Source of the DNA: Nannobrachium achirus
Taxonomy: Eukaryota > Chordata > Actinopteri > Myctophiformes > Myctophidae
Direction: 5' to 3'
DNA: 64,000 nt
Assembly: GCA_963921795.1 (NCBI GenBank)
Contig: OY997641.1
Coordinates: forward strand, 55,156,450 to 55,220,449
A program made the translations under genes and the position numbers. This document shows, in pieces, positions 30,569-44,364 of the stretch (position 1 is the stretch's first letter; every line of letters begins with the position of its first letter). The notes below the pieces were generated by a model that worked only from the letters and a program-made list of their open reading frames with translations, searched no databases and had not been told where the DNA came from.

Positions 30569-31997
30569 ACCCATATAGTCAATAAGGAGTTTATTCGTAT
30601 TCTAGTACATTGAATGTCAAATTATGAAGTCAACTCCCCCCCAACCCAAGTACAGTCAACTCGATACTTGACAGACAATACGGTTCAACAGACTGACTCA
30701 GTAGCTGCTTGTACCTATTTATATATATTCTCAATCAATCTTGTAACTTTTTAATTCATTTGAGAACAAGGCACTGACATTTTGGGGTTTATCATTAATT
30801 TACCTCTGTACCAGTTTGTCACATTGGTTGGTCTCTACCGTAGTAAGCTACACAAATAGATACAAATACACTGTGGTTTCGCCAAATGTACTTAATATTT
30901 AAATGTTTAACCAGAAGGATTTAAATAAGACGAGCAACCCAAATCATCACTACATTGAACTATGTATTTTGTATGAGTTGTAAAAGAGACCTCATTTTAA
31001 CAAGCCAAACGCTTTTTTAACCTTTTAGTTGAACTTGTACCTGTCTGAACTGTATGGTCCTGTACCTTTTCCTATTCAAACCTCTAATTCAATCAATCAA
31101 TCAATGTTTACCTGTCAAAATTGTCCGTTTTGTAAGCACACACTTTGATAGTTACAATAATGTTGAGAGTTTGATGAAAGTTGGATGAGTGTTAAATTAC
31201 AGAATTATTATTATTTGACATTATCATGATAGTAGCCTCTGATCAGACCTAAAGATGTAGGCTATATATGTTTTAATAGCCAAAGCCCAAAGTATAACAT
31301 GAACGTTGTTAAAATAATTGTGATACTAATAATTTATCTGCACTTTGAGAACCACTGATTTATGCAGTGGATTGTCCACTCATATGGATTGTTATAAACT
31401 CAGTTCCAACACAGCATGTAGGCATAGTCACACAAAGTGTCACAATACCATGCACTCGAAGTCTGCTTATATTGGCAGGACGTACAGTATTTATTTGTAA
31501 GTGTGCCATTGAACAGGTGAAAATACAGATTCTAGATTTAGGTGTGAAATAAACTGAAATATGTCATGTTTCTCTAAAGAAAAAAAATCACAAAACAAGA
31601 GCTAAACAATTACCGCAGAGTCCTCTCATTAAGTCACCATGTCACAGGTCTACAGTTGTGTTTGCAGACACTGAAAAGTTTTGATTTTAAAACCAAACAC
31701 TTCGACACAGATGACTTGTTTTACTTTTATTACATTGCCAGACGTCTCACCTTGCTGTGCAGTGCATATTGATCAGATTAATGTATGTTGGAACTATTTT
31801 AAAAGACAAACAACAGAGGAACGTTGGTCAACAACTCTACACGTTGCAAGGTTTTAAACGTCCTAAAACAAAACCCAGGAGTCCTAGGTCTCCACATGAT
31901 TTGATTCTGATGTGAAACTAGTCTGCTATCTGCTCCATTTGTTGTTTGACTTTAATACTTTTATTTGCCTGTGTTTTATATGGTTTTATTTGGGGAG
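30569..31997. other. H2B-H1 intergenic spacer
   Basis: AT-rich, no gene. The last ~300 bases (from about 31700) share sequence with the regions upstream of the other two H1 genes. Confidence 0.65.
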
Positions 31998-32090
31998 AAA
32001 ACACAACTGTCTCAGTATTCTGCAGCACACAGAGCACTGACCTAGTGGGTTGAGTCTATATGGTTCTCACATATCCTTTAAATTCCACCC
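31998..32090 (+). promoter_or_regulatory. H1 promoter with AAACACA box
   Basis: AAACACAA, the H1-specific box, is followed by about 90 bases almost identical to those in front of the divergent H1 (40460-40555) and, inverted, the broken H1 (about 46880-46962). Confidence 0.8.
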
Positions 32091-32172
32091 CCTGCTTATC
32101 ATTCTCTATCAGTCTACACTCTCCAGTCGGACTTTAGTTCAGTACATCTGAAAGACGAATCACCAGAAAAGA

Positions 32173-32784
32173 ATGGCAGAAGTCGCCCCAGCTCCAGCCG
32201 CCGCCCCGGCAAAAGCAGCCAAGAAGAAGGCAGCTCCCCGACCCAAGAAGACCGGTCCCAGCGTCGCTGAGCTTGTAGTCAAGGCCGTGTCCGCCTCCAA
32301 GGAACGGAGCGGTGTGTCCCTGGCTGCCGTCAAGAAAGCTCTGGCTGCCGGTGGATACGATGTGGAGAAGAACAAGGCCCGTGTCAAGATCGCCGTCAAG
32401 AGTTTGGTAGCGAAAGGCACCCTGGTTCAGACCAAAGGTACCGGCGCATCTGGCTCTTTCAAGATGAACAAGGAAGCAGCAAAGGCAAAGAAACCCGCTA
32501 AGAAGGCAGTCAAAGCCAAGAAGCCGGCAGCCAAGAAACCCGCAGCGGCAAAGAAATCTCCCAAGAAGGCAGCAGCCAAGAAGCCCGCAGCCGCTAAAAA
32601 ATCCCCCAAGAAGGCAAAGAAGCCTGCAGCTGCAAAGAAAGCTGTAGCCAAGAGTCCCAAGAAGGCGGCCAAGAGTCCCAAGAAGGTGAAGAAGCCCGCC
32701 GCCGCCGCTAAGAAAGCACCAGCAAAGAAGGCGGCAAAGCCCAAGGTGGCGAAACCCAAGAAGGCAGCCGCCAAGAAGAAGTAA
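32173..32784 (+). CDS. Linker histone H1 (intact)
   Basis: A 203-residue H1. The Ala/Pro/Lys-rich N-terminus is followed by the winged-helix globular domain (about 24-97, [20 protein letters not shown] to [10 protein letters not shown]) and a long Lys/Ala/Pro C-terminal tail with repeated KSPKK and AAKKP units that bind linker DNA and carry CDK-type SPKK sites. The promoter has the H1-type AAACACAA box at 31998-32005. The 3' stem-loop has one G-U wobble. It is very similar to the broken H1 of the mirror quintet. Confidence 0.98.
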   Translation: MAEVAPAPAAAPAKAAKKKAAPRPKKTGPSVAELVVKAVSASKERSGVSLAAVKKALAAGGYDVEKNKARVKIAVKSLVAKGTLVQTKGTGASGSFKMNKEAAKAKKPAKKAVKAKKPAAKKPAAAKKSPKKAAAKKPAAAKKSPKKAKKPAAAKKAVAKSPKKAAKSPKKVKKPAAAAKKAPAKKAAKPKVAKPKKAAAKKK

Positions 32785-32818
32785 AGATATACACAAGAAC
32801 AGAAGTTTACCCCACAAA

Positions 32819-32834
32819 GGCTCTTTTAAGGGCC
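32819..32834 (+). terminator. Histone 3' stem-loop (H1)
   Basis: GGCTCTTTTAAGGGCC, with one U-G wobble in the stem. Confidence 0.93.
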
Positions 32835-33555
32835 ACCCACATTATTATTTAAAGAGTTCCTTTTTTGTATTATTGTAATTATGTCTTGGTGCTGCTTTAG
32901 GATTGATTGTCAATTATTTGATTATAACTTACTACACCTAAATTATAGTATAAATATAGATATAGATATATCCTATATATATAATTTTTTACGATGTTAA
33001 ATGTGTTCATTACAATAGAATCAATCTGGGAACCCAGATCAAAGAAAGGGCCGACGCCCACTCGCCTGTCTCTCTTCCTTTGACTCTGGCTCGAGAGATT
33101 GCAATAGAATAGCCGGTAGAAGCTTGTACTTTTTATTTAGCTTGACCACTAATAGGCCTACTGAGGATGTTATTTTACCAACAGTATTATAATATACCCA
33201 GATAATATGCCAGATTTAATGTTTGCCTTCTGCTAGTCCAGTTAGTTTGTAGCCTGTGTGTGGCTGGCTGTGTCCTTTATTTACGTGACCACGTGGTATT
33301 ATAGTATATTTTGTCAAATGTAAATCAATTAGCTTTATTGGCATGAGAAAACATACGTTTACATTGCCAAAGCAAGTGTCACAAATAAAATAAAAACAGT
33401 TGAAAATGGGGAACATAATATACAATTGGAAGGGGTACATACAGCATTGTGTAAACAGAGCTATGTCGCATTGTGACATTTTATATAGATTTTGTGTGAA
33501 ATGAAACCACACATTTCATTTTGAGTAAGAGCTTGACGCCGTCATTCTCTGGTCA
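32835..33555. other. H1-H2A intergenic spacer
   Basis: A 60-base repeat related to 14345-14425 (33037-33098) and a LINE 3'-end fragment (33318-33512, minus orientation). No gene. Confidence 0.65.
33318..33512 (-). mobile_element. LINE 3'-end fragment
   Basis: Reverse complement reads TTGCCAATAAAGCT-type 3' end preceded by CACTTGCTTTGGCAATGTAA and TGTTCCCCATTTTCAACTG. Sister fragments are at 42541-42732 and 44935-45108. Confidence 0.7.
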
Positions 33556-33577
33556 GGAACCTCCTTCTTTGGGGAGG
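33556..33577 (+). promoter_or_regulatory. Shared H2A/H3 promoter block (H2A copy)
   Basis: GGAACCTCCTTCTTTGGGGA recurs in direct or inverted form before both H2A and both H3 genes (34824-34842, 43362-43383, 44598-44615) and not before H4, H2B or H1. The TATA box follows at 33747. Confidence 0.6.
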
Positions 33578-33751
33578 AGCGCAAAGTTTTTTTAGACAGG
33601 GAGATGGGGAGGAACCATAGGGGAGGACCGATCACGCCACTAGTGCTGATTGGTGGGGAGCTCAAACACACTCAACCCGCGCTTTCATACGTTTTTGTGA
33701 TTGGTGGGGCGCACACAGACTCTGCTTTTCTTTCTTTAGTTGAAGCTATAA

Positions 33752-34204
<453 letters not shown>

Positions 34205-34236
34205 ATCTGCTTTACCCCTTTGACAAACCCCACAAA

Positions 34237-34252
34237 GGCTCTTTTAAGAGCC
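34237..34252 (+). terminator. Histone 3' stem-loop (H2A)
   Basis: GGCTCTTTTAAGAGCC, 32 bases after the H2A stop. Confidence 0.95.
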
Positions 34253-34823
34253 ACCCACTATATCAATACAAAGATTGAATCCTGTAGAATGTATTGGTGC
34301 TCCTTAATCCCTTATATAAACTGACTGGATAAGCACATGCAATAATTTGCCGCCTGCACATATGTAATGACTACAATCTGTGCCTATTTAATTATCATAC
34401 GCCAAAACGTTTTTTTCTTTTTTTTCTTGTCATGTCAGCCACAGCCATGCATTTTCTGTGTGGGGTAGGTCTATTAATGATTTGTAGACGCATGGCAGTT
34501 TCTTAGTGTTGCATTAATTACGCCTACATTCAAGTGAAAGGAAGATGTTCTCGTCCATACGATTTTACGGTTTAATGTCACATTGTTATATGAATAATAT
34601 ATTAATTGGTGTTATTTATGACAAGAGTTATTGTTCTTATACACCAGAACATACATTGTTGTGTCATGTTATTTTGTCACTCAAGTAGAAATGTTTATAT
34701 TTTCTATTGTCTCCATACTCATAAAGCAATACATTTCGCTGGAAACGTGTATGCTATTCCATTATAGTTATTACAGCAGCTCCAGTGTCCCCCTCCAATC
34801 GGTAGCAGTGATGTATGGTACAT
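34253..34823. other. H2A-H3 intergenic spacer
   Basis: AT-rich sequence with no recognisable gene or repeat. Confidence 0.6.
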
Positions 34824-35358
<535 letters not shown>

Positions 35359-35388
35359 ACTATTCTGTCACTGTCACAATCCCAAAAC

Positions 35389-35404
35389 GGCTCTTTTAAG
35401 AGCC
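35389..35404 (+). terminator. Histone 3' stem-loop (H3)
   Basis: GGCTCTTTTAAGAGCC, 30 bases after the H3 stop. Confidence 0.95.
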
Positions 35405-36696
35405 ACCAAATGTATTATTTGAAGAGCATTTTTCCTGCTGTTTATAGGGTAGACGCAGACATGGTCTATACACCTACGCAAGAGGCATTTGAGCACATTT
35501 CAGGCATGAACTTAGTCATTGCCAACACAAGGTAGGTAATATATCCACGCAGTGAGTGTGTGATGCCAGCGTATGAGGAACTCACTTTAAGGTGGTTATT
35601 GTTAATAAACTACATGCAATCTGTGTGTCAGTTATTATCAATATAGTATAAATAACTTATCAAAACCCGGTATTTCTTACCCAATTGGATCCTTTATAAT
35701 TTAATTTATGCAGAAGGCAAGCGAACTGCATGTGTCCTTTTTAGGGCGTTTCTATCTGCTGTATGAAACCTTTGGTCCATCCTTGTATCATATCCACATT
35801 TAAAGACGGACAGTTATTGGACAGCTATTGTTAAAATCAAATGCATACAATAGCTGTCTCTAGGCATTGTACTGAGACACAAAATAATGTTTGACTTTAT
35901 TACACTTCAATCCTCTGTCTATTATAAACATATAGCCTAATACCATTATAATATGCTTATAACACTGTATAATTATTGTTATAAGCATTCATTATTACTC
36001 ATAATACATTACATTAACACAAACTATAATTACTTACACAGTGAAGTATTATATTGGGTCTTGTATGCCAGTATCGGTTCTATGCAGTACAGTGGCATCC
36101 AGAGAAAAGACCATTTGAGTGGATTGATACGCCTGCATGGTTCACTCTGTCAAAGCCACCTTTGCATCCTCTGCACGTGGGATTTATTCCAAGGGTCTTT
36201 CTTCTGGATGTCATTATTGTTATTAATTGTACTTTATACACGGTGCTGGATCAAAAAACAATCAACTTAATAAAAAAGGAAATTATAGGCCTATTAAAGC
36301 TCACTTATTATTAGTGTGGTGGACTATAATAGTACTTGTCTGTCTGTCTGACTTTCTTTCTTTCAATCTTTCCAGATGGACTTTATTTTGTCACACTACT
36401 CCTCCCACTGTTTTGTCACGTGCTTGGGCCATATGACACATTGACCGGCTTCATATAGCGACCTGTCTGCTTGCATTTTGCTAAGAGATAAGTTATATAG
36501 TTAAAAACTGACATCATAGATGTCTGATGTCATAGACCACATGAGACTGACATTCCAAAATATGGGCTTAATGTTGATGACATCAGGGATCTCCATATAT
36601 GGGCATATGTCCAACTCAACAATTTCAACAATACTAAACTTTCTTACCGGGACAGTGCACGGTTTGGAAAAGTACAACAACAACAAAATCGCTCAA

Positions 36697-36950
36697 ATGT
36701 CTCAACCTTTTCAGGTTGTGACCCCTCCAAAGTAATCATGAACCGCCGACTCCCCAGTACACCCTGAAATGTGACTTGTTTGACTTGTTTCCACAGATAA
36801 ATATTATGAAAATAGACGATCGACAAGCTCACAATGAGCTTGTAGATCGCTTATTTTCACAATGCCTCATATATTATTTTTAACAATTTGACCAATGTTT
36901 CTGTCATTTTTACTGGACCCCCCCCATAAATAATGTGTTGAGAACCACTG
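36697..36950. mobile_element. hAT-like MITE carrying the dispersed hairpin
   Basis: The right end TTGAGAACCACTG matches the family at 821-1013. The left end is decayed (GTCTCAACCTTTTCAGG). The interior hairpin 36803-36863 has CGACAAGCTCACAATGAGCT at its centre. Confidence 0.75.
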
Positions 36951-38168
36951 AGACTATAGGTCCTGTTTACTAGAAGTTGAGTATGTGTCCTGTTGACTAG
37001 GCCTACAGAGTCAGAATGAGAATCATCTTTATTGCCACATCACAAGTTTACAGGTGTAAAGACGGCTGAAGTTATTCGTTTTCTCTCTTGTTCGACCCAT
37101 CATTTTTTATTTTCCATAAGATAGGGTACAGTGGTAGGGTGGAGCAGGACAGGTAAGAAGTAAAGAAAATAACACAGGACACATATAAGTTCAAATATTC
37201 ATTGTATACTTAAATACTATATACTTTGTTGTATGACAAACACAGGATCGAGAAACTCACAACACATCACAGTGTAACTGATTGTTCATTTTTGACATAT
37301 GCCTTTTAATTGCCAAAAGAGGCCATGAAAGTTGTTAAAGGTGCAACTTGTAAGGCATACCAGGGTGGGGCGTGCATTTTCAACAACGAGTTGCATCGTT
37401 ACAGAAGGCCGGTGCAACAGTGTAAGACAATGACCTTCCCCTTCTGGGACATTAGATATTCATAGTCCTGGAATGAGCCACTTCTGTACAAAGCTCTGAA
37501 TCATTCATGACCCATCGTCCATCTTTAAGTAAGGGTTTGTGTGTAGATCTAAATAGCATGTCTATCAGTGTCTTCTCAAAGTGGAGATTGGGGGTTGAAG
37601 AGGTCTCCACTGCATCTGGGGGAAAAGTTCAGAATATATTTAAATAATTGTAATCAAATTACAGAGTTAGTAGAATTGTATCTAACCCTACAGTAACATC
37701 CTCACATGGTTATTTTATACATAACGCTGAGTGAGTTTAATTGTGTGGCTGGTCTAAAAACCCATTAACAAAATTATAGTTTATTTCAGAGTGGAATTTT
37801 GATTAGTTTCCCAACCATAACAAACATAACACCACTACTGTCTGTTATGGCATTCCACCGTCTTTTGTTGCCATGGTGATTGAGTCCATATCTGTAAGTT
37901 TGTATTGTTATTTGTGTCACTAATCCACTCTGGGGGGATACAATTGAAATATAGAAACTGTGATAAACACTTGAGAATCTTTACACAATGTCTTCCCTTT
38001 GGGTTTTGTTAAGACACTCAGTTTGGAGTAAATTCAACCATTGATGAAAGTCTTTAATACAACTTGAACTGTTCACCATACAAAAAAGTGTTGTTATTTT
38101 TTTTACCACTTTTAAGAAGAACACTGTACAACAAAGCAATTACATTTTAAACACTTTTGGGGGAAATG

Positions 38169-38169
<1 letters not shown>

Positions 38170-38216
<47 letters not shown>
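38170..38216. repeat. (CA)n microsatellite
   Basis: Pure CA repeats. Confidence 0.97.
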
Positions 38217-38218
<2 letters not shown>

Positions 38219-38874
38219 TTTTTTCATTCTGTTGTTTCCCCACTACCTGTGGTCACTTCTCGCCCTTAAGGTGTTTTACTTACTTACTATTATTATTATT
38301 ACTATTATTATTTTTTATTCATGGACTTTCTTAGATTTGTTTGTGTGTTTGTTCTAAAAGGTATTGTAAAATGATTTTTAATGTAGGAAAAGAAAATGGA
38401 ATTTTACTTGAGTGCAACCCACAATTGGGTCCCGACCCACTGTTTGGGAAACAGGGATGCCAAGTCTACAAATGACCTGGCATCTCTAATTGACATGCTT
38501 TCTATATTACATGTTAGCCTTTGCATAAGACCGCAAGGTCTTCAAGTGCTACTGTAAGTCATGTCACTAGCAGAGGTCAGTATTTGCAATGTTACAGGTG
38601 TTTTATGAAAGCAAACAAAGTGACCCAGGCATAACTATTTATCACAAACAGTGATCAAACAAATGAGAAAACCCAACTGAAAATACACTTGTACAGGGAC
38701 ATTTCACTCACCTTTGGGTTGCTGTATTCAGTATTTATATAATTGATATTCATTTTATCAGACACACTCCTAAACCCATTGTAACTTCAAACTCATTTTA
38801 ACCATGATAGATTCATCGACTCCTGGCACCCAATACGTGAACAGGCAGTGTTTTTTTTCAATATCCTTTTTGAG

Positions 38875-39290
38875 CTGGGCAAACCACTCCTATAAGTGGC
38901 TGTGCGTGTGTCCGTAGCCTTTTTCCTCAGCGTTTTGCCATAGTAAAATGCGGGGCAAACCGTTCCTATAAGTGGCTGTGTGTGTGTCCGTAGCCTTTTT
39001 CCTCAGCGTTTTGCCATAGTAAAATGTGTGTGCGTATCATCATGTTTGTCTAGTGATGTCATATGTCTGTAGCCTTTTTCCTCAGCGTTTTGCCATAGCA
39101 AAATGTGTGTGTCCGTAGCTGTGCGTGTGTCCGTAGCCTTTTTCCTCAGCGTTTTGCCATAGTAAAATGTGTGTGCGTAGCATCATGTTTGTCTAGTGAT
39201 GTCATATGTCGTATGTGTCCTTTTTCCTCAGCGTTTTGCCATAGCAAAATGTGTGTGTGTGTAGCATAGCCTGTAGATCCTAGACTTAAA
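38875..39290. repeat. Irregular tandem repeat
   Basis: TAGCCTTTTTCCTCAGCGTT, continuing to TTGCCATAG, occurs five times in units of about 60-90 bases, with interspersed GTGTGTCCGTAG and a CATCATGTTTGTCTAGTGAT block twice. Confidence 0.9.
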
Positions 39291-40459
39291 TCCTAGTCTG
39301 AAGATGTTATGCAAGCACGACCACCGCTCACTTCACATTGGGTGTGATTATTTCATTTATTTTGAATAATGTGGGGGAAAAACGGAAAGAATAAATACAA
39401 ATAAAAATAAACACAGCCTGCTTTTTCACCAGAAAAAAGATGGGTGTTTTCATTGAATCTATCGTGGTTATAATGGAGTTAGAAGGAGGGAAATGTATAT
39501 AAAATATGCAAATACTGAATCAAGCAATTCAAACTGTCCTGTGTGTTCCCAAAAGCCTGATTAGACAATAAAATGGCAAAAAGAAAAAAAAGTGAAATAT
39601 ATCTTTAATGTTAATTGCTTGTCCATGGCTATCATTGAATAAATGTAAATGATGAATGTGTGGAATTAACTGAAACATGTCAGCCAGAGACTGCGTACAT
39701 ATATATAGACGCCTGAGGCGAAAAGGATTTTGGGCGAACTGACTGGATTTCCTTATAATCACTATCACACAACAAGAGCTCAACAGAAATGACTTTTTAA
39801 AAAAACTTTATTGAAAATTGGCAGTTTACAATAATTTTAAGCAATTACATTCTTGCAACAAATCAGTTATAAGCATGTAATTACATTAAAATAAATAAGT
39901 ACAGGAAATACATGAAAAGGCATTACTTTTCTTTTTTTTTATCCCCACTTATTTTTCCAACCTCAAGTCCAAAGTAGGCCTTTAGATTTAGATATAGAAA
40001 AAAATATAGAAAACATAACAGATAATATTATAAATATAAGGGCAAATTACAAGGATAAATGACCAGTGCCCTCTCACAAATGTCCATGCCACAGGGCAGG
40101 CCAACAGCAGCACTGTGTTTGTGCTTGAAGGCACACAAAACTTTCATTTTAAAACAAACCGCCTTGCCACAAACGATCTGTTATGCTTTTATTCCAAAGC
40201 CAGACCTCTCAGCTTGCTCTGCAGCAAATATGGAGCAGGGTATTCTATATTAAAAGACTTAACAGAGGAATGATGACAAAATACTTTCCTTGTAACAGTG
40301 TATAGCTGAGGTTTTAAACGTCTCAAAACAAAACGCAAGACTTCTGAGTGCTCCACATGATTTGATTATGAAGTGAAACTTGTAAGCTATCTGCTACATT
40401 TGTTATTTGACTTTAATCTAGATTTCCATTTGTATTGTATTTGATTTTAGTTGTGGAGA

Positions 40460-40555
40460 AAACACAAGTGTCTCAGTATTCTGCAGCACACAGAGCACTG
40501 CCCTAGTGGGTTGAGTCTACATGGTTCTCACGCATCCTTTAAGTTCCACCCCCTC
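40460..40555 (+). promoter_or_regulatory. Promoter of the divergent H1
   Basis: AAACACA at 40460-40466, followed by the conserved H1 upstream sequence (TCTCAGTATTCTGCAGCACA and onward). Confidence 0.8.
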
Positions 40556-40625
40556 CTCCTCTCTCACCATCAGTCTCCCTACTCAGACTTTAGTTCAGTG
40601 CACCTGAAATACTAACCCGAAGAAA

Positions 40626-41219
40626 ATGGCAGAAGTCGCCCCGGCTCCAGCTGCCGCCGCCCCGGCCAAAGCAGCCAAGAAGAAGGCCGCCGCTAAACCC
40701 AAGAAGGACGGTCCCAGCGTCCAGGATCTCATCGTCAATGCTGTGACAGCTTCCAAGGAGAGGAGCGGTGTATCTCTGGCCGCCCTCAAGAAGGCTCTGG
40801 CCGCCGGTGGCGTCGACGTGGACAAGAAGAAGGTCATCGTTAAGAACACCGTTAAGAGGCTGGTAGCAAACGGCACCCTGCTTCAGACCAAGGGCTCCGG
40901 TGCTTCTGGGTCTTTCAAACTTAACAAGAAGGCTGAAGCTAAGGCAAAGAAGCCCGCTACGAAGGCAGTCATTGCCAAGAAGCCGGCAGTCAAGAAACCC
41001 GCAGCGGCAAAGAAATCTCCGAAGAAGGCAGCAGCCAAGAAGCCCGCAGCCGCTAAGAAATCACCCAAGAAGGCAAAGAAGCCTGCAGCTGCAAAGAAAG
41101 CTGTAGCTAAGAGTCCCAAGAAGGTGAAGAAGCCCGTCGCCGCTAAGAAAGCACCAGCAAAGAAGGCGGCAAAGCCCAAGGCGGCGAAACCCAAGAAGGC
41201 AGCCGCCAAGAAAAAGTAA
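40626..41219 (+). CDS. Divergent linker histone H1, lone gene between the two quintets
   Basis: A 197-residue H1 on the plus strand. The globular domain (about 28-100) differs from the other two copies: [20 protein letters not shown], then [20 protein letters not shown], versus [20 protein letters not shown] and [20 protein letters not shown]. The Lys/Ala tail closely matches the 32173 copy, including the KSPKK units. It has the AAACACA promoter box (40460-40466), conserved upstream sequence shared with the other H1 genes, and a 3' stem-loop with one wobble pair. It has no core-histone partner next to it. It may be a distinct H1 subtype or an older duplicate. Confidence 0.97.
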   Translation: MAEVAPAPAAAAPAKAAKKKAAAKPKKDGPSVQDLIVNAVTASKERSGVSLAALKKALAAGGVDVDKKKVIVKNTVKRLVANGTLLQTKGSGASGSFKLNKKAEAKAKKPATKAVIAKKPAVKKPAAAKKSPKKAAAKKPAAAKKSPKKAKKPAAAKKAVAKSPKKVKKPVAAKKAPAKKAAKPKAAKPKKAAAKKK

Positions 41220-41261
41220 ATAAAAAAAAAAGAAAGTGAATTGTCCTGTTTACCCCACAAA

Positions 41262-41277
41262 GGTTCTTTTAAGAGCC
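41262..41277 (+). terminator. Histone 3' stem-loop (divergent H1)
   Basis: GGTTCTTTTAAGAGCC, stem with one U-G wobble, 42 bases after the stop. Confidence 0.93.
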
Positions 41278-41861
41278 ACCCACGACTTCAATGAAAGACT
41301 TCCATTTTAATAGTCTGTGTGTGTGTGTGTGTGTGTATATATAACCCCCCCCCCCCCCCCCCGGTATATGAATGTGCAGTAAATATTAAATGCGTTCTTA
41401 TAATTGTTTAGGATCTTGTTTCCCCAAAGCTCAATATCCAACCACAGATTCTTATAGCCTAGAACCATTTGATTAAAACAACAGGCCTACATTGGCAGTG
41501 CAATATAGAAAACAATTGGCGCTAAAATGGAATGACAAAATCCCGATTAGGCTAAATTGAGAATACTAATAGGCTACATGGTTTCACTTGATTTAAATAT
41601 TCCCCAACTACTACCCTACGGATTGATGGTTGATTTACATCTATAATAAAGTAGACTACGGGGAAATAAATGTTGACACCCATAGAATTGCTTAGGACCA
41701 AAAGACCAATATGGGATTTTATTACCATGTGAAATAATTATATTTTCACTGATATACGGCAATTCAATCTATAACATAGCCTAAATCATAATAAGACAGA
41801 CTACAATGTAAACATGACATTGTTAATGGTTAAATGGTTAAATCTTTTAATATAAATAGGT

Positions 41862-41922
41862 GGCTCTTAAAGAGACGTTGCCCTAATGTGCTCCAAATGA
41901 GGACGTAAGGGAGGACAGGCAG
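41862..41922 (-). pseudogene. Relic of a deleted histone gene (probably H4)
   Basis: On the minus strand an H4-type promoter block (41897-41922, GAGGACGTAAGGGAGGACAG on the plus strand) is followed within about 20 bases by a decayed histone stem-loop (GGCTCTTAAAGAGA at 41862-41875, plus strand). Start and end signals of an H4-like gene are thus juxtaposed with no coding sequence between them, which suggests internal deletion of the gene body. Confidence 0.5.
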
Positions 41923-42003
41923 ACCGCTCTGCATTGCAACCCCCACCCCCACACCTCTCTAGCGCGCGCGCGCGCGCACGCACACACACACACACACACA
42001 CAA

Positions 42004-42405
42004 ACAAAAGCCCCCTTTCAACTACAGCTTTAGCGCCACACTATACACAACTGCACCACATCGACATTTTCCATTACACAAAAGTACCCCTATCGGTAAG
42101 AAACAAATTGACCCTTTTAACTATATAGATTAATAGTAATACAATATAGGTACATTTGTATTACAACTACCCTAATTATAAGGCACTATAATGGATCACA
42201 ACAATCATAATAGGCTACAATAGAATCTGTATTACATCATGTATTACAACTATATCCTTGTGGTCTAAATGAAAAGTCAGTGAGTGAGCAATCATGTGTT
42301 TGGCCTAGCTTAGTACCACTTTCACACCACTCTACCCAGATCCTTGTAGTGGAAAACCTGGCACAAGCGGGCGGGGGGCCCCCACACTGGGGCCATATCA
42401 GTGGG
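42004..42405. mobile_element. Decayed MITE related to 58372-58892
   Basis: Shares GCCCC-type ends, AAAGTACCCCTATCGGTAAG, a GTGGTCTAAAT block and CACTTTCACACCACTCTACC with the better copy at 58372. Confidence 0.75.
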
Positions 42406-42540
42406 GAAGGGGGTAAAGACAGCAGAAGACTGAAATAGTTGAGACTTCAATAAACATTAAGCAACCTGTATGCTACTACTACATACAGACCTACTGCACA
42501 GTATGAAACAGAGCTGATACCTTTAAATACATTTCGAGTA

Positions 42541-42732
42541 AAAAAAATGCTGTTATTTGTACCCTGTATATAGCCTATATAAAATGTCACAACGCGACTG
42601 AATGCTGTACCCCCTCCAACTGTATTATGTTCCCCATTTTCAACTGTTTTTATTGTATTTGTGATACTTGCTTTGGCAATGTAAACGTATGTTTTCTCAT
42701 GCAAAATTTGCAAATAAAGCTCCTTTTTTTTA
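42541..42732 (+). mobile_element. LINE 3'-end fragment
   Basis: The same family on the plus strand, ending AATAAAGCTCC and a T run. Confidence 0.7.
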
Positions 42733-42805
42733 AAACAATATGATCCTACCGTTCTTGAATTTCATCTACACTAAGTGGAAAATATCTTTACTTTAAAAGA
42801 TGGGT

Positions 42806-42821
42806 GGCTCTTAAAAGAGCC
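42806..42821 (-). terminator. Histone 3' stem-loop (mirror H3)
   Basis: Reverse complement reads GGCTCTTTTAAGAGCC. Confidence 0.95.
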
Positions 42822-42846
42822 GTTTTGGGGTTGTGACAGCGAGAGT

Positions 42847-43341
<495 letters not shown>

Positions 43342-43383
43342 CTATGATTGGTCAGTGGTCAGGAACCTCCTTCTTTGGGGAGG

Positions 43384-43929
43384 TACCATAAGTCACTTTC
43401 TACCGATTGGTGGGGAACACTTCACACTTCACGCTGGAGCTGCTGTAATAGCTAATACTATGGATGGAATACCACTGAAAATACATTGTGTGTCATATGA
43501 GATATGACAAAGAAACAAACGACACAAGGATGCTTTGTTGTATAAAGAATATGTATGCATATAGTAAAATCATACTCTAATTCATTTTTCCAATTATATC
43601 AATGTGATCCAAAGATCTGCCATCACGGACCATTATGCTTATTTGTTTTGTAGAAAGTCAATTAATCCTACAAATAAATACACCAGTAAACCGTTATGCC
43701 CAGTTATATTGAATTGTTGACTGAGAGGGCATCTTGTCTCAATATTTAACACGAATGTAATTAATGTGTTAAATCGGCTTTCAATGCAGAATTAACTGAG
43801 GCACGATGCATGCAAAGTATTACATTGCCTACGAATGCCAATATCATAATGCTCATGACTAAATGAGCTTATATAAAATATACATGTTTAAGAACTGGGG
43901 AAAAACATCTTTAAATTGAACTAGTGGGT
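43384..43929. other. H3-H2A spacer of the mirror quintet
   Basis: AT-rich, no gene or repeat recognised. Confidence 0.6.
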
Positions 43930-43945
43930 GGCTCTTAAAAGAGCC
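43930..43945 (-). terminator. Histone 3' stem-loop (mirror H2A)
   Basis: Reverse complement reads GGCTCTTTTAAGAGCC. Confidence 0.95.
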
Positions 43946-43977
43946 TTTGTGGGGTTTGTCAAACGAATGAAGCAGGT

Positions 43978-44364
<387 letters not shown>

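Larger units (their letters stand above)
35405..40459. other. Central spacer between the plus quintet and the lone H1
   Basis: Five kilobases with no gene. It holds a hAT-like MITE with hairpin (36697-36950), a (CA)n tract at 38170-38216, a SINE/LINE-like tail near 37015, and an irregular tandem repeat (38875-39290). The last ~400 bases resemble other H1 upstream regions. Confidence 0.65.
41278..42805. other. Spacer between the lone H1 and the mirror quintet
   Basis: Contains a poly(C) run (41345-41362), the relic of a deleted H4 gene (41862-41922), a GC/CA tract (about 41961-42002), a MITE copy (42004-42405) and a LINE fragment. No intact gene. Confidence 0.65.

Noticed and set aside
32134-32817. 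Long Leu/Phe/Ala-rich antisense frames over the H1 genes (also 40883-41260 and 45407-45796)
   Set aside because: They are shadows of the Lys/Ala-rich H1 coding strand.
38875-39290. Possible CRISPR-like array
   Set aside because: Units and spacers are irregular and the context is a vertebrate nuclear genome. It is a minisatellite.
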